From: Candidatus Uhrbacteria bacterium
Lineage (GTDB): Bacteria; Patescibacteriota; Patescibacteriia; SG8-24
Assembly (NCBI GenBank): GCA_016205965.1
Contig: JACQSM010000023.1
Span: 1 to 41,455, forward strand
Length of the DNA: 41,455 nucleotides
Direction of reading: 5' to 3'
Shown: piece after piece, positions 1 through 8,177 of the stretch
Layout: each line of letters starts with the position of its first letter
How positions within the stretch are numbered: position 1 is the first letter of the stretch
Made by a program: the position numbers and the translations under genes
The notes under the pieces: generated by a model
Seen by the model: only the letters and a program-made list of their open reading frames with translations
Told to the model about the DNA's origin: nothing
The model's database searches: none

Positions 1-18
1 CGTCGGTCGCGACCGACG
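1..18. repeat. Perfect palindrome CGTCGGTCGCGACCGACG, possibly truncated by the window edge
   Basis: Direct reading; related to the palindrome at 2137-2162. Confidence 0.75.
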
Positions 19-106
19 TGTCTTGCCAGGGTCGAAACCGCCATGGTACGTTCGAGTTAACTTGCGGCCGGGACATCCCTCGGCCGCCAACCATGAGGTC
101 AGAACG

Positions 107-334
107 ATGCGGTTCTCGCGCCGTTTCAAGAATGCGGTCCGCCGGGAAATCCTGGCGGGCATCATGGAAACCGTCGAACTTCGGGAGAAGGACCGAAAGA
201 TGCGGCGCATCAACGCCTACGGCGATTCGCTGCTGCCGCCGCTGCTGCCGTTCGACTTCCTCTCCCTCGAGCGAGCGCTCGAGACCGGCCGCTCCGGCGC
301 CATTCCCGTCGCGCCGGAGATCCGCCTCAACTGA
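107..334 (+). CDS. Small hypothetical protein (MRFSRRFKNAVRREILAG...)
   Basis: ORF 23-334; internal ATG at 107 is a plausible start; followed by a terminator hairpin. Confidence 0.5.
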   Translation: MRFSRRFKNAVRREILAGIMETVELREKDRKMRRINAYGDSLLPPLLPFDFLSLERALETGRSGAIPVAPEIRLN

Positions 335-339
335 CCCGC

Positions 340-1686
340 TCACGCCGCCCCGCCGATCGCCGGGGCGTTTTCTTTCCTGCGGAGGTTGGTCGCCAGCTCG
401 ACGTGCGGCGAGTGGGGGAACATGTCCATGGCCCGCACTTCCTCGAGGTCGTAGGCTTTGCCGAGGTCGGCGAAGTCGCGCACGAAGCTTTCGTAATTGC
501 ATGAAACGTAGACGATCCGCTCGGGCTTGTGCGCCAAGAGCGAGCCGATCACTTTGGGATGCAGTCCGGCCCGCGGCGGATCGACGATGACGGCGTCGGG
601 CCGCTCGCGTTCCCAGACCAGGCTCTCGGCCTTGGCCGCTTCGAAGGCGATGTTGGCGACGCCGTTCCGTTCGGCGTTTTTACCGGCCATGACGATGGCT
701 TCGGCGTCGAGTTCGATGCCGACCACTTTTTGCGCCCGGCCGGCCAGGGCGATGCCGAAGAAGCCGACGCCGCAGTACAGGTCGAGGAGCGTTTTAGGCC
801 GGTCTTTCGACAGGAATTCGGCCACCGTCTCGTACAGTTTTTCGGCCATGACCGTGTTGGTCTGGAAAAACGAGTTCGGGTGGATCAGGAACGATTTCCC
901 GGCGATTTTTTCTTCCAAAAATTCGTCGCCGTGGATCAGTTCGAGCCGCGGCGCCAGCGACAGGTCGGTGATGGTCGGATTGATGCCGTGGTAGATGGTG
1001 GTCGCGAACGGCGCCAGGGCGTCGATGATCTCCTGGCGCGCCGGGAGCGGGGCGTCGGAAGTGACGATCGTCGCCATCCGTTTGCCGGTGCGCTTGCCCT
1101 CGCGGATCACGAGGTAGCGTGCGTAACCATTGTAGGCGGCGGAGTTCCAGGGTTCGAGCGGGATCTTTTTCATCAGGCCGCGGAAGGCGTTCATCAGCTT
1201 CACGGCATCGGGCGACAGCAGGTAGCAGTCATCGAGGTCGAGGTAGGCGTTCCAGCGGCCCGGCTCTTTCAAACCGAGTTCACCGCGCGGGCCGACGCAA
1301 TAGTCCATGCGGTTGCGGTAGTAAAAGAGTTCGGGCGCCGGCATGACCGCCTCGATGCGATGCCTGATGCCGCCGGCGGCCAGCGCCGCGTTCACCAGGC
1401 CGCGTTTGAGTTCGATCTGGCGGCCGTAGTCGAACTGCTGCCAGGCGCAACCGCCGCAGCGGCCGGCGTAAGGGCAGCGCGGCGTCACCCGGGCCGGCGA
1501 CGGCTCGACCACGCGTTCGACCTGGAACATCAGCTTGCCTTGGCGCCGCGACAGCAGCCGTGCCTCGACAACTTCCTCGGGTATCGTAAAGTGGGCGCAG
1601 GCTTGGCGTCCGCCGACCTCGCCGCAGCCGCGGCCCTTCTTATCGACCGAAGAGATTTTCAGCGTCGTCGAATCCCCGAACTTCAT
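340..1686 (-). CDS. Class I SAM-dependent RNA (uracil-C5) methyltransferase, TrmA/RumA family with TRAM-like N-terminus
   Basis: Motifs CPYAGRCGGCAWQQ, NSFFQTN, LLDLYCGVGFFGIALAG, VDPPRAGLHP, YVSCNYESFVRD. Confidence 0.9.
   Translation of the reverse strand: MKFGDSTTLKISSVDKKGRGCGEVGGRQACAHFTIPEEVVEARLLSRRQGKLMFQVERVVEPSPARVTPRCPYAGRCGGCAWQQFDYGRQIELKRGLVNAALAAGGIRHRIEAVMPAPELFYYRNRMDYCVGPRGELGLKEPGRWNAYLDLDDCYLLSPDAVKLMNAFRGLMKKIPLEPWNSAAYNGYARYLVIREGKRTGKRMATIVTSDAPLPARQEIIDALAPFATTIYHGINPTITDLSLAPRLELIHGDEFLEEKIAGKSFLIHPNSFFQTNTVMAEKLYETVAEFLSKDRPKTLLDLYCGVGFFGIALAGRAQKVVGIELDAEAIVMAGKNAERNGVANIAFEAAKAESLVWERERPDAVIVDPPRAGLHPKVIGSLLAHKPERIVYVSCNYESFVRDFADLGKAYDLEEVRAMDMFPHSPHVELATNLRRKENAPAIGGAA
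346..376 (+). terminator. Rho-independent terminator
   Basis: CGCCCCG-CCGATCGC-CGGGGCG followed by TTTTCTTT. Confidence 0.7.
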
Positions 1687-2133
1687 ATGATCGGCCTCAT
1701 CCTAGACAATATCAGGAGTCTGCACAATGTCGGCGCCATTCTTCGAACCGCCGACGGCTTCGGCGTCGAGCGGGTCTGGCTCTGCGGCATCACCGGCACG
1801 CCGCACCAGGCGGCGGTTAAAAAGACGGCCTTGGGCGCCGAATCGTCCGTGCCCTGGGAGCGGGTCGATGACCGGGTTCGGCTCATCAAGGATCTCAAGA
1901 AAAAGGGGATCGCGGTCATCGGCTTGGAATGCGGCGCCGGCGGCGTTCCGTTGCCCGAGTATCGGCCGCCCGGCAAGATCGCGTTGGTCGTCGGCAACGA
2001 GGTTGAAGGCATTTCGGCTGAAATCAGGCCGCTTTTAGATGCCTTGGTCGAGATCCCGATGCGCGGAACTAAGGAATCCTTCAACGTCGCTGTCGCCACC
2101 GGAATAGCCCTGTACCGTCTTCGTTGGCCCTGA
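1687..2133 (+). CDS. SpoU/TrmH-family RNA 2'-O-methyltransferase
   Basis: ATG at 1687 inside the longer tracked ORF; LDNIRSLHNVGAILRTADGFGVERVWLCGITGTP, VVGNEVEGIS, IPMRGTKESFNVAVATGIALY. Confidence 0.9.
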   Translation: MIGLILDNIRSLHNVGAILRTADGFGVERVWLCGITGTPHQAAVKKTALGAESSVPWERVDDRVRLIKDLKKKGIAVIGLECGAGGVPLPEYRPPGKIALVVGNEVEGISAEIRPLLDALVEIPMRGTKESFNVAVATGIALYRLRWP

Positions 2134-2136
2134 CAC

Positions 2137-2162
2137 GCCACGTCGTTCGCGAACGACGTGGC
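2137..2162. repeat. Perfect 26-bp palindrome GCCACGTCGTTCGCGAACGACGTGGC
   Basis: Direct reading. Confidence 0.9.
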
Positions 2163-2197
2163 AGGGCAGCCGGGATGTGCTAGGCTGAATTTCGGAT

Positions 2198-2923
2198 ATG
2201 CTTTCAGTCGTCATCCCCACCTATAATGAAGAGGACTACCTCCCCCTCTTATTAAGGTCGCTCCAGAGCCAGACTTTTAAGGACTTCGAAGTCATCGTAG
2301 CTGATAATCGCTCGACAGACCGTACCCGCCAGATCGCCCTCGAGCACGGCTGCGTCGTCGTCGATGGCGCCATGCCGGCCGGCGGCCGCAACCGCGGCGT
2401 TGCCGCCGCCAAGGGCGACATCATCTTGTTCCTCGACGCCGACGTCATCCTGCCCGACCCCTGGTTCCTGCAGATGACGGCCGCCGAGTTCCAGCGCCGC
2501 GGCCTGGGCGTGGCCACCTGCAAGATCAAACCGCTTTCGAACCGCCATGTCGATAAGGTCTTTCATGAGGTCTTCAACTACTTCATGTGGGTCACCTGCG
2601 CCATGGCCCCGCACGCCCCAGGCTTCTGCATCTTCGCCCGGCGCGACGTGCATAACGCCATCAACGGCTTCGACGAGGAGATCACCCTGGCCGAGGATCA
2701 TGACTACGCCGAACGGGCCGCCAAGGTAGCCAAGTTCGGCATCCTCAAGACTTACAAGATTCCGATATCGGTCCGACGCTTCGACCGCGACGGCCGTCTC
2801 AACGTGGCCGTCAAATACGTCCTGTGCGAGCTGCACATGCGCACCGCCGGCCCGGTCAAAAACGACATCTTCAACTACACCTTCGGACATAAGAGGAAAG
2901 ACCGGTCGAAACGGGCGCGCTGA
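2198..2923 (+). CDS. Family 2 glycosyltransferase
   Basis: SVVIPTYNEEDYLPLLLRSLQSQTFKDFEVIVADNRSTDRT, FLDADVILP. Confidence 0.9.
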   Translation: MLSVVIPTYNEEDYLPLLLRSLQSQTFKDFEVIVADNRSTDRTRQIALEHGCVVVDGAMPAGGRNRGVAAAKGDIILFLDADVILPDPWFLQMTAAEFQRRGLGVATCKIKPLSNRHVDKVFHEVFNYFMWVTCAMAPHAPGFCIFARRDVHNAINGFDEEITLAEDHDYAERAAKVAKFGILKTYKIPISVRRFDRDGRLNVAVKYVLCELHMRTAGPVKNDIFNYTFGHKRKDRSKRAR

Positions 2924-2934
2924 AAGGTTCCGAT

Positions 2935-3264
2935 ATGGAAAAGCATCTGCTCGGAAAATTTTCCGAGATTCCGCCGGGCCGGTCCCGGAGTTTTGTCGCG
3001 GACAATAAAAAGATTTTCGTCATCAACGTCGACGGCGTGCCCAAGGGCTACGTCAATCGCTGCCCGCACATGGGCGGCACTCTTCACGGCGCCGGCCCGA
3101 TCATCCGCTGCCAGTGGCACGGGCTGATGTTCGAGGCGGCGACCGGGGTCGGCAAAGCCGGGGACGGCCAGAAGCTCGAGATGGTCAACGTCGTGCTCGA
3201 GGGCGACGATCTTTTTTACGTTCCGGCCGAGAAACCGAAGTCGCCCTGGGCCGACGACTTTTGA
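2935..3264 (+). CDS. Rieske [2Fe-2S] ferredoxin-like protein
   Basis: CPHMGGTLHG...CQWHGLMFEAATG (C-X-H ... C-X2-H). Confidence 0.9.
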   Translation: MEKHLLGKFSEIPPGRSRSFVADNKKIFVINVDGVPKGYVNRCPHMGGTLHGAGPIIRCQWHGLMFEAATGVGKAGDGQKLEMVNVVLEGDDLFYVPAEKPKSPWADDF

Positions 3265-3274
3265 TGTATACTAA

Positions 3275-3345
3275 GGAGGGCAGCCTTTAGGCTGCCTGGC
3301 TGAATCGATCCTTCGGATCGATAGGCAGCCTAAAGGCTGCCCTCC
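3275..3345. repeat. 71-bp compound palindrome with three nested or adjacent hairpins
   Basis: GGAGGGCAGCCTTTAGGCTGCCT (3275-3297) and its exact inverse (3323-3345); each arm is itself a hairpin; inner ATCGATCC-TTC-GGATCGAT. Confidence 0.9.
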
Positions 3346-3353
3346 ACGATTTT

Positions 3354-4481
3354 ATGGCCGAGAAAAAATTCCTGATGGGCAACGAAGCGCTCGGCCGGGC
3401 GGCACTCGCCGCCGGGGCCAAGGCGCTCTTCGGTTATCCGATCACGCCGACATCCGAGGTCCTTCATTTTTGGTCGAAAGAAGCCTGCGGTCCCAAGGGC
3501 AAGGAGCGGGGGCTGATTTTTTTGCAGGCTGAAGACGAGATCGGCGCCAGCTTCATGCTCATCGGCGGTGTCTTGGCCGGCACCAAATCGTTCACCGCCA
3601 CCGGCGGCCCGGGCCACGTGCTGATGCAGGACGCCTTTTCGATGGCCGAAGCCATGCGCCTGCCGGTCGTCGCCTATCTCAACCAGCGCGGCGGCCCCTC
3701 AACTTCGACCGTCATCTACTCGCAATCCGAGGTCAACTTGGCCTGCTTCGGCGGCAACGGCAACGGCTATCGGATCGTGTATGCGCCGTCGAATCTCCAG
3801 GAGATGTACGACTACGGCATCAAAGTGTTCAACACAGCCTGGAAGTACCGCTTCCCGACGTTTTTGCTCGGCGACGGCTACCTGGCCAAGATGATGGGCG
3901 AAGTCGAAATCTACGACCCCAAGGAAAAAGGGATCGCCATGATCGATCCCGAAGCCTACATGCTTGAGAAAAAGCGCGTCCGGCCGCTCGAAGGCCTGGT
4001 GCCTTCTCCCGAACTCGAGATCCGCCGCGAGGACGGCGTCGAATACGCCTGCTTCCGCAACTGCCTCAACTACGAAGAAGAGACCCTGAAGGTGAACCTG
4101 GAGATCAAGGAAGCCTGGGACGCGGTCGCGGCCGAGATCGTCGAGCATGAAGTCGTCGGCGATCCCGACGCCGAGGTGCTCATCGTCGCCTTCGGCATCG
4201 TCGCGGCTTCGGCCAAGACGGCCATCAAGATGCTCGCCGAAAAGGGGATCAAAGCCCGGCTGTTCCGGCCGATCACGCTGCGGCCTTTTCCCGACGAAGC
4301 CATGCGCCAAGCTGCGGCGAAAGCCAAGCGCATCGTCGTCGCCGAGTCGGCCATCAATCAGCTGGCCCGGTTCGTCAAAGATTGTTTATACGGCCGCGTC
4401 AACGTGCCGCTGACCGAATACGCCCGGCCCTCGATCGGCATCACGCCCAGCGAGATCGTCGATGTCGTCGCCAAACTATGA
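3354..4481 (+). CDS. korA: 2-oxoacid:ferredoxin oxidoreductase subunit alpha (KOR/VOR type)
   Basis: GNEALGRAALAAGAKALFGYPITPTSEV, ATGGPGHVLMQDAFSMAEAMRLPVV, RGGPSTSTV. Confidence 0.88.
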   Translation: MAEKKFLMGNEALGRAALAAGAKALFGYPITPTSEVLHFWSKEACGPKGKERGLIFLQAEDEIGASFMLIGGVLAGTKSFTATGGPGHVLMQDAFSMAEAMRLPVVAYLNQRGGPSTSTVIYSQSEVNLACFGGNGNGYRIVYAPSNLQEMYDYGIKVFNTAWKYRFPTFLLGDGYLAKMMGEVEIYDPKEKGIAMIDPEAYMLEKKRVRPLEGLVPSPELEIRREDGVEYACFRNCLNYEEETLKVNLEIKEAWDAVAAEIVEHEVVGDPDAEVLIVAFGIVAASAKTAIKMLAEKGIKARLFRPITLRPFPDEAMRQAAAKAKRIVVAESAINQLARFVKDCLYGRVNVPLTEYARPSIGITPSEIVDVVAKL

Positions 4482-5209
4482 ACGCCGCTCACGCCGAGCA
4501 CAACCTCGCCTTCCCCGAGTGCGTCCGGATCGAATCCAAGCCGCACCTGTTCTGCCCGGGCTGCGGCCACCCCGAAGCGCTCAAGGCGCTCGGCTTCGCC
4601 ATCGACGAACTCGGCATCCAGAAGAAAGTCGCCCTCGGCGTCGACATCGGCTGTTCGCTCCTGGCCTGGGACTATTTCAATCTCGACACCATCGAAACGC
4701 ACCACGGCCGGACCATTCCGGTCATGGTCGGCATGAAGCGCGCCAACCCCGATGCCCTGACGATCGCTTACGTCGGCGACGGCGGCGCTTACGCCATCGG
4801 CTCGGGACATTTGCTGAATGCCGCCGAGCGCGATGAAAACATCATGGTCATCGTCATCAACAACGCCGTCTACGCCATGACCGGCGGCCAGGAAGCCCCG
4901 ACGACGCTGCCCGGCATGATCGTCGACACGGCTCCGTGCGGCGCCGACGAATATTTCATCAAAGGCCCGCAGCTGGTCCGCGAAATCAACCCGACCGCCT
5001 TCGTCGCCCGCGGCATCACCTCGCGCCAGCTCGAACTCCGCAAGCTGATGAAGGACGCCCTCAAATTCCACATGGAAGGCCGCGGCTTCGTCTTCGTCGA
5101 AGTGCTTTCGCCCTGCACCCTCAACTGGAAAACGATGGACAACCCGCACAAGACGTTCGACTTCCTGGAACGGGTGCTGGCCCGGGCCTACCCGGTCGGA
5201 CGCTTCTGA
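4478..5209 (+). CDS. korB: 2-oxoacid:ferredoxin oxidoreductase subunit beta (TPP-binding)
   Basis: FCPGCGHPEALKAL, GDGGAYAIGSGHLLNAAERDENIMVIVINNAVYAMTGGQ; ATGA overlap with alpha. Confidence 0.9.
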   Translation: MNAAHAEHNLAFPECVRIESKPHLFCPGCGHPEALKALGFAIDELGIQKKVALGVDIGCSLLAWDYFNLDTIETHHGRTIPVMVGMKRANPDALTIAYVGDGGAYAIGSGHLLNAAERDENIMVIVINNAVYAMTGGQEAPTTLPGMIVDTAPCGADEYFIKGPQLVREINPTAFVARGITSRQLELRKLMKDALKFHMEGRGFVFVEVLSPCTLNWKTMDNPHKTFDFLERVLARAYPVGRF

Positions 5210-5212
5210 TCT

Positions 5213-5767
5213 ATGAAAGAGCCGTTCAAAATCGTCATCTGCGGCGAGGGCGGACAGGGCGTGCTGTCGATCGCCAAGATCATCGCCCACTCGGCCTGGC
5301 TCCAGGGAAAGCAGGCGGTCTACGTGCCGTACTTCAGCACTGAAAAGCGCGGCGGCGTTTCGATCGCCTTCGCCCAGATCGGCGACGAGCCGATTCCGTA
5401 TCCGCGCTTCACCAAGGCCGACCTCTGGGTCGTCATGTCGCAGCGGGCCATTCCGCGCATCGCCGAGTATCTCCAGGACGGCACCAAGATCGTCGCCAAC
5501 AGCTTCCTGGTCAAGGATTTTTCGGCCATCGAAAAGTGGAAGCCGTACGCCATCGACGCCGCCGGCATCGCCAAGAACCGGCTCAAGAAGCCCCGGACGT
5601 TCAACATGATCATCCTCGGGGCCATGCTCAAGCTGATTCCGGGCATGAGCAAGGAGTCATTTTCCCAATCGCTCGAAAAAACGTTCAAAGACAAATACGA
5701 GAAGGATCCGTCGCTCAAGGAGCTCAACGAGAAGGCGCTGACCATCGGTTACGACCTCATTTCGTAA
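5213..5767 (+). CDS. korC: 2-oxoacid:ferredoxin oxidoreductase subunit gamma
   Basis: IVICGEGGQGVLSIAKIIAHSAWLQGKQAVYVPYFSTEKRGGVS. Confidence 0.9.
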   Translation: MKEPFKIVICGEGGQGVLSIAKIIAHSAWLQGKQAVYVPYFSTEKRGGVSIAFAQIGDEPIPYPRFTKADLWVVMSQRAIPRIAEYLQDGTKIVANSFLVKDFSAIEKWKPYAIDAAGIAKNRLKKPRTFNMIILGAMLKLIPGMSKESFSQSLEKTFKDKYEKDPSLKELNEKALTIGYDLIS

Positions 5768-5770
5768 GCT

Positions 5771-6241
5771 ATGAATCCTTCAACCGATCCGGCGCGTTTT
5801 CGTCCGAAAACATCCGAGACGTCCAAGATCCGGGTCACCCGTTATCTCGACTTGTGCAAGAGCTGCGGCGAGTGCATCATGAAGTGCCCGGTCAACGCGA
5901 TCTCGTGGCACAAGACTGACATCGCCATGCTCGGCGAGCCCGGCATCTACATCGATCTCAAAAAATGCATCGGCTGCGAGACCTGCGAGCGCGTCTGCCC
6001 GGATCACGCCATCAAGATCACCAACAAGCGCCTTTCGAGCCCGCCGTTCGACAAGGGGTTGCTCAAGACGCTCGTCCGGCTGAACGCCCGGATGATCGAG
6101 TACGGCGTGTATTTCATCCGGACCTCGGCCGGACGGCTGAAGAAGGTCGGCCGGGATTCCAAAAAAACTTTGGCGTGCATATTGTTCAGGACCTTTCTGC
6201 GCTACGGCGACGAACCGGTTAAGGAAGACGAAGATCGATGA
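5771..6241 (+). CDS. 2x[4Fe-4S] ferredoxin, delta-like subunit of the oxidoreductase
   Basis: CKSCGECIMKCPVNAI and CIGCETCERVCPDHAI. Confidence 0.9.
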   Translation: MNPSTDPARFRPKTSETSKIRVTRYLDLCKSCGECIMKCPVNAISWHKTDIAMLGEPGIYIDLKKCIGCETCERVCPDHAIKITNKRLSSPPFDKGLLKTLVRLNARMIEYGVYFIRTSAGRLKKVGRDSKKTLACILFRTFLRYGDEPVKEDEDR

Positions 6242-7596
6242 TGTCCCTCAAACCCCGCGTTCCCGATTTCAAGGAGCTCCTGCGCAAGGTGCGCGAGACC
6301 CTGTTCCGGCGGGAAGACGCCAAGCTCGGGTCGCTGGTCGAAATGACCGGCGACGAAGAGATGTCGCATCTGCTGGACACGCTGCCGCTGAAAGAAAAGC
6401 GGCGGCTCTTTTTGGCATTGCCGCCCGAACGTCGGGTCCGGGTGCTCGAGCATTTGAGCGCCTACGGCTCCGGCGTGATCCTGGCCGCGCTGCCCAAGGA
6501 CGCCGTCGCCGTCATGATCGCGGCCGCCGAGTCCGACGACGCCGTCGATATCATCCAGATGCTCGACGACCCGATGCGCTCGAGGGTGATCGCCGATCTG
6601 CGCGTTGCCGACCCGCGCGGCCTCCTGCCGCTCTTGGGTTTCGACGCCGAAACCGCCGGCGGTCTGATGCAGACCGAGTTGGCCAAGTTCAAGCCGCAGG
6701 CCGCGATCGAGGAGGTCAGGCGCAGCCTGGCGCCCGGCGGCGGCAAACCCAAGAAAACCCAGGCGGTATACGTCGTGGACGATAACGACGCGCTGGTCGG
6801 CGTCGTACCGCTCATCCACCTGATCTCGGTTCCGGCGACGGCGACGCTGCAGGAGGTCATGACGGCGCCCTCCGTGACCGTGCCGGCGACGCTCCGCCAG
6901 GCCGAAGTCGCCCAGCTCTTCGACGATCACAACGCCACCGAATTGCCGGTGGTCGGGCCGCGCGGCCGGCTCCTGGGCCGGATCACGGCCGACGACATCT
7001 TCGAGGTCATGGAGAGCGAGTATGCCGAAGACATCGCCCGCTTGACCGGCGTGCCCGAAGACGACCGCATCACCGACCCGGTATTCGTGACCGTGCGCCG
7101 CCGTCTGCCCTGGCTGGTCGTCAACCTGGGCACGGCCGTGCTGGCCTCGTTCGTCGTCGGCTTGTTCCAGGCGACGATCGCCGAAGTCGTGATTCTGGCC
7201 GCGATCATGCCGATCATCGCCGGCATGGGCGGCAACGCCGCCACCCAGACGCTCGGCGTCGCCGTCCGGGCCATCGCCCTCGGCGAACTTCATCATTTGA
7301 ATACGAGGCGGGCCGTCGCCAGGCAGGTCGCCGCCGGCACGATCAACGGTTTGGTTACCGGGTTGATCATGGCCGGACTGGCTCTGGCCTGGACCGGCAA
7401 GAAGGATCTGGCCGGCGTCATCGCCGTCGCCATGACCGTCAATCTTTTCATCGCCGGACTGGGCGGCGCCGCCGTGCCGATCATCCTCAAGCGGTTCAAG
7501 ATCGATCCGGCCTTGGCCTCGTCGGTGTTCGTCACCACCATGACCGACTGCTGCGGATTTTTCGTCTTCCTCGGATTAGCCAGCGTGGTATTATAA
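6238..7596 (+). CDS. mgtE: MgtE-type magnesium transporter
   Basis: MgtE N-domain, CBS region (GRLLGRITADDIFEVMESEYAEDIARLTGV) and C-terminal TM region (IIAGMGGNAATQTLGVAVRAIALGE). Confidence 0.9.
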   Translation: MMSLKPRVPDFKELLRKVRETLFRREDAKLGSLVEMTGDEEMSHLLDTLPLKEKRRLFLALPPERRVRVLEHLSAYGSGVILAALPKDAVAVMIAAAESDDAVDIIQMLDDPMRSRVIADLRVADPRGLLPLLGFDAETAGGLMQTELAKFKPQAAIEEVRRSLAPGGGKPKKTQAVYVVDDNDALVGVVPLIHLISVPATATLQEVMTAPSVTVPATLRQAEVAQLFDDHNATELPVVGPRGRLLGRITADDIFEVMESEYAEDIARLTGVPEDDRITDPVFVTVRRRLPWLVVNLGTAVLASFVVGLFQATIAEVVILAAIMPIIAGMGGNAATQTLGVAVRAIALGELHHLNTRRAVARQVAAGTINGLVTGLIMAGLALAWTGKKDLAGVIAVAMTVNLFIAGLGGAAVPIILKRFKIDPALASSVFVTTMTDCCGFFVFLGLASVVL

Positions 7597-7602
7597 CGCC
7601 GT

Positions 7603-8172
7603 ATGAGTGCCATCATTCCCATCGAAGTTTCGGCCCGTCACGTCCATCTTTCGCAGCGCGATCAGGACGTACTGTTCGGACCCGGCTATGCCATGAAGAT
7701 TTTGAAACCGCTGTCGCAGACCGGCCAGTGGGCGGCAGAGGAAAAAGTCGTCGTCAAGGGGCCGAAGGGGGAGATCGAATGTCGCGTCCTGGGGCCGTGC
7801 CGCAAACAGACCCAGATCGAACTGGCGCAATCCGACGCCGTCCGCATCGGCATCAAGGCGCCGGTGCGCTTGTCGGGCGATCTCAAAGGCTCGGGCGCAT
7901 GTTCCGTGGGCGGCCCCAAGGGGTCTGTCAATCTGCCCGAGGGCGCCATCGTCGCCTTGCGCCATCTCCATATTTCCGACGATGAAGCGGCCAAGATCGG
8001 CGTCAAAAGCGGCGACGTCATCGCCGTCAACGTCGCCGGCGACCGCGGCATGACCGTCAAACGGATCCATGTCCGCGTCGATCCCAGCTTCCGCATGAAC
8101 ATCCACCTCGATACCGACGAAGGCAACGCCGCCGGCCTGGGCATGCAGGGCGGCTCCGGCGAACTGGCCTGA
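7603..8172 (+). CDS. pduL: PduL-type phosphate propanoyltransferase (phosphotransacylase)
   Basis: IPIEVSARHVHLSQRDQDVLFGPGY, LGPCRKQTQIELAQSDAVRIG, RHLHISDDEA, DTDEGNAA. Confidence 0.9.
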   Translation: MSAIIPIEVSARHVHLSQRDQDVLFGPGYAMKILKPLSQTGQWAAEEKVVVKGPKGEIECRVLGPCRKQTQIELAQSDAVRIGIKAPVRLSGDLKGSGACSVGGPKGSVNLPEGAIVALRHLHISDDEAAKIGVKSGDVIAVNVAGDRGMTVKRIHVRVDPSFRMNIHLDTDEGNAAGLGMQGGSGELA

Positions 8173-8177
8173 ACAAT

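Noticed and set aside
529-2133. 534-aa plus-strand ORF over its whole length
   Set aside because: The first ~386 codons are antisense to the TrmA-family gene; only 1687-2133 is a credible CDS.
3267-3272. TATACT box upstream of korA as a confident promoter
   Set aside because: No recognisable -35 or extended TGN motif; kept only as context for the palindrome finding.
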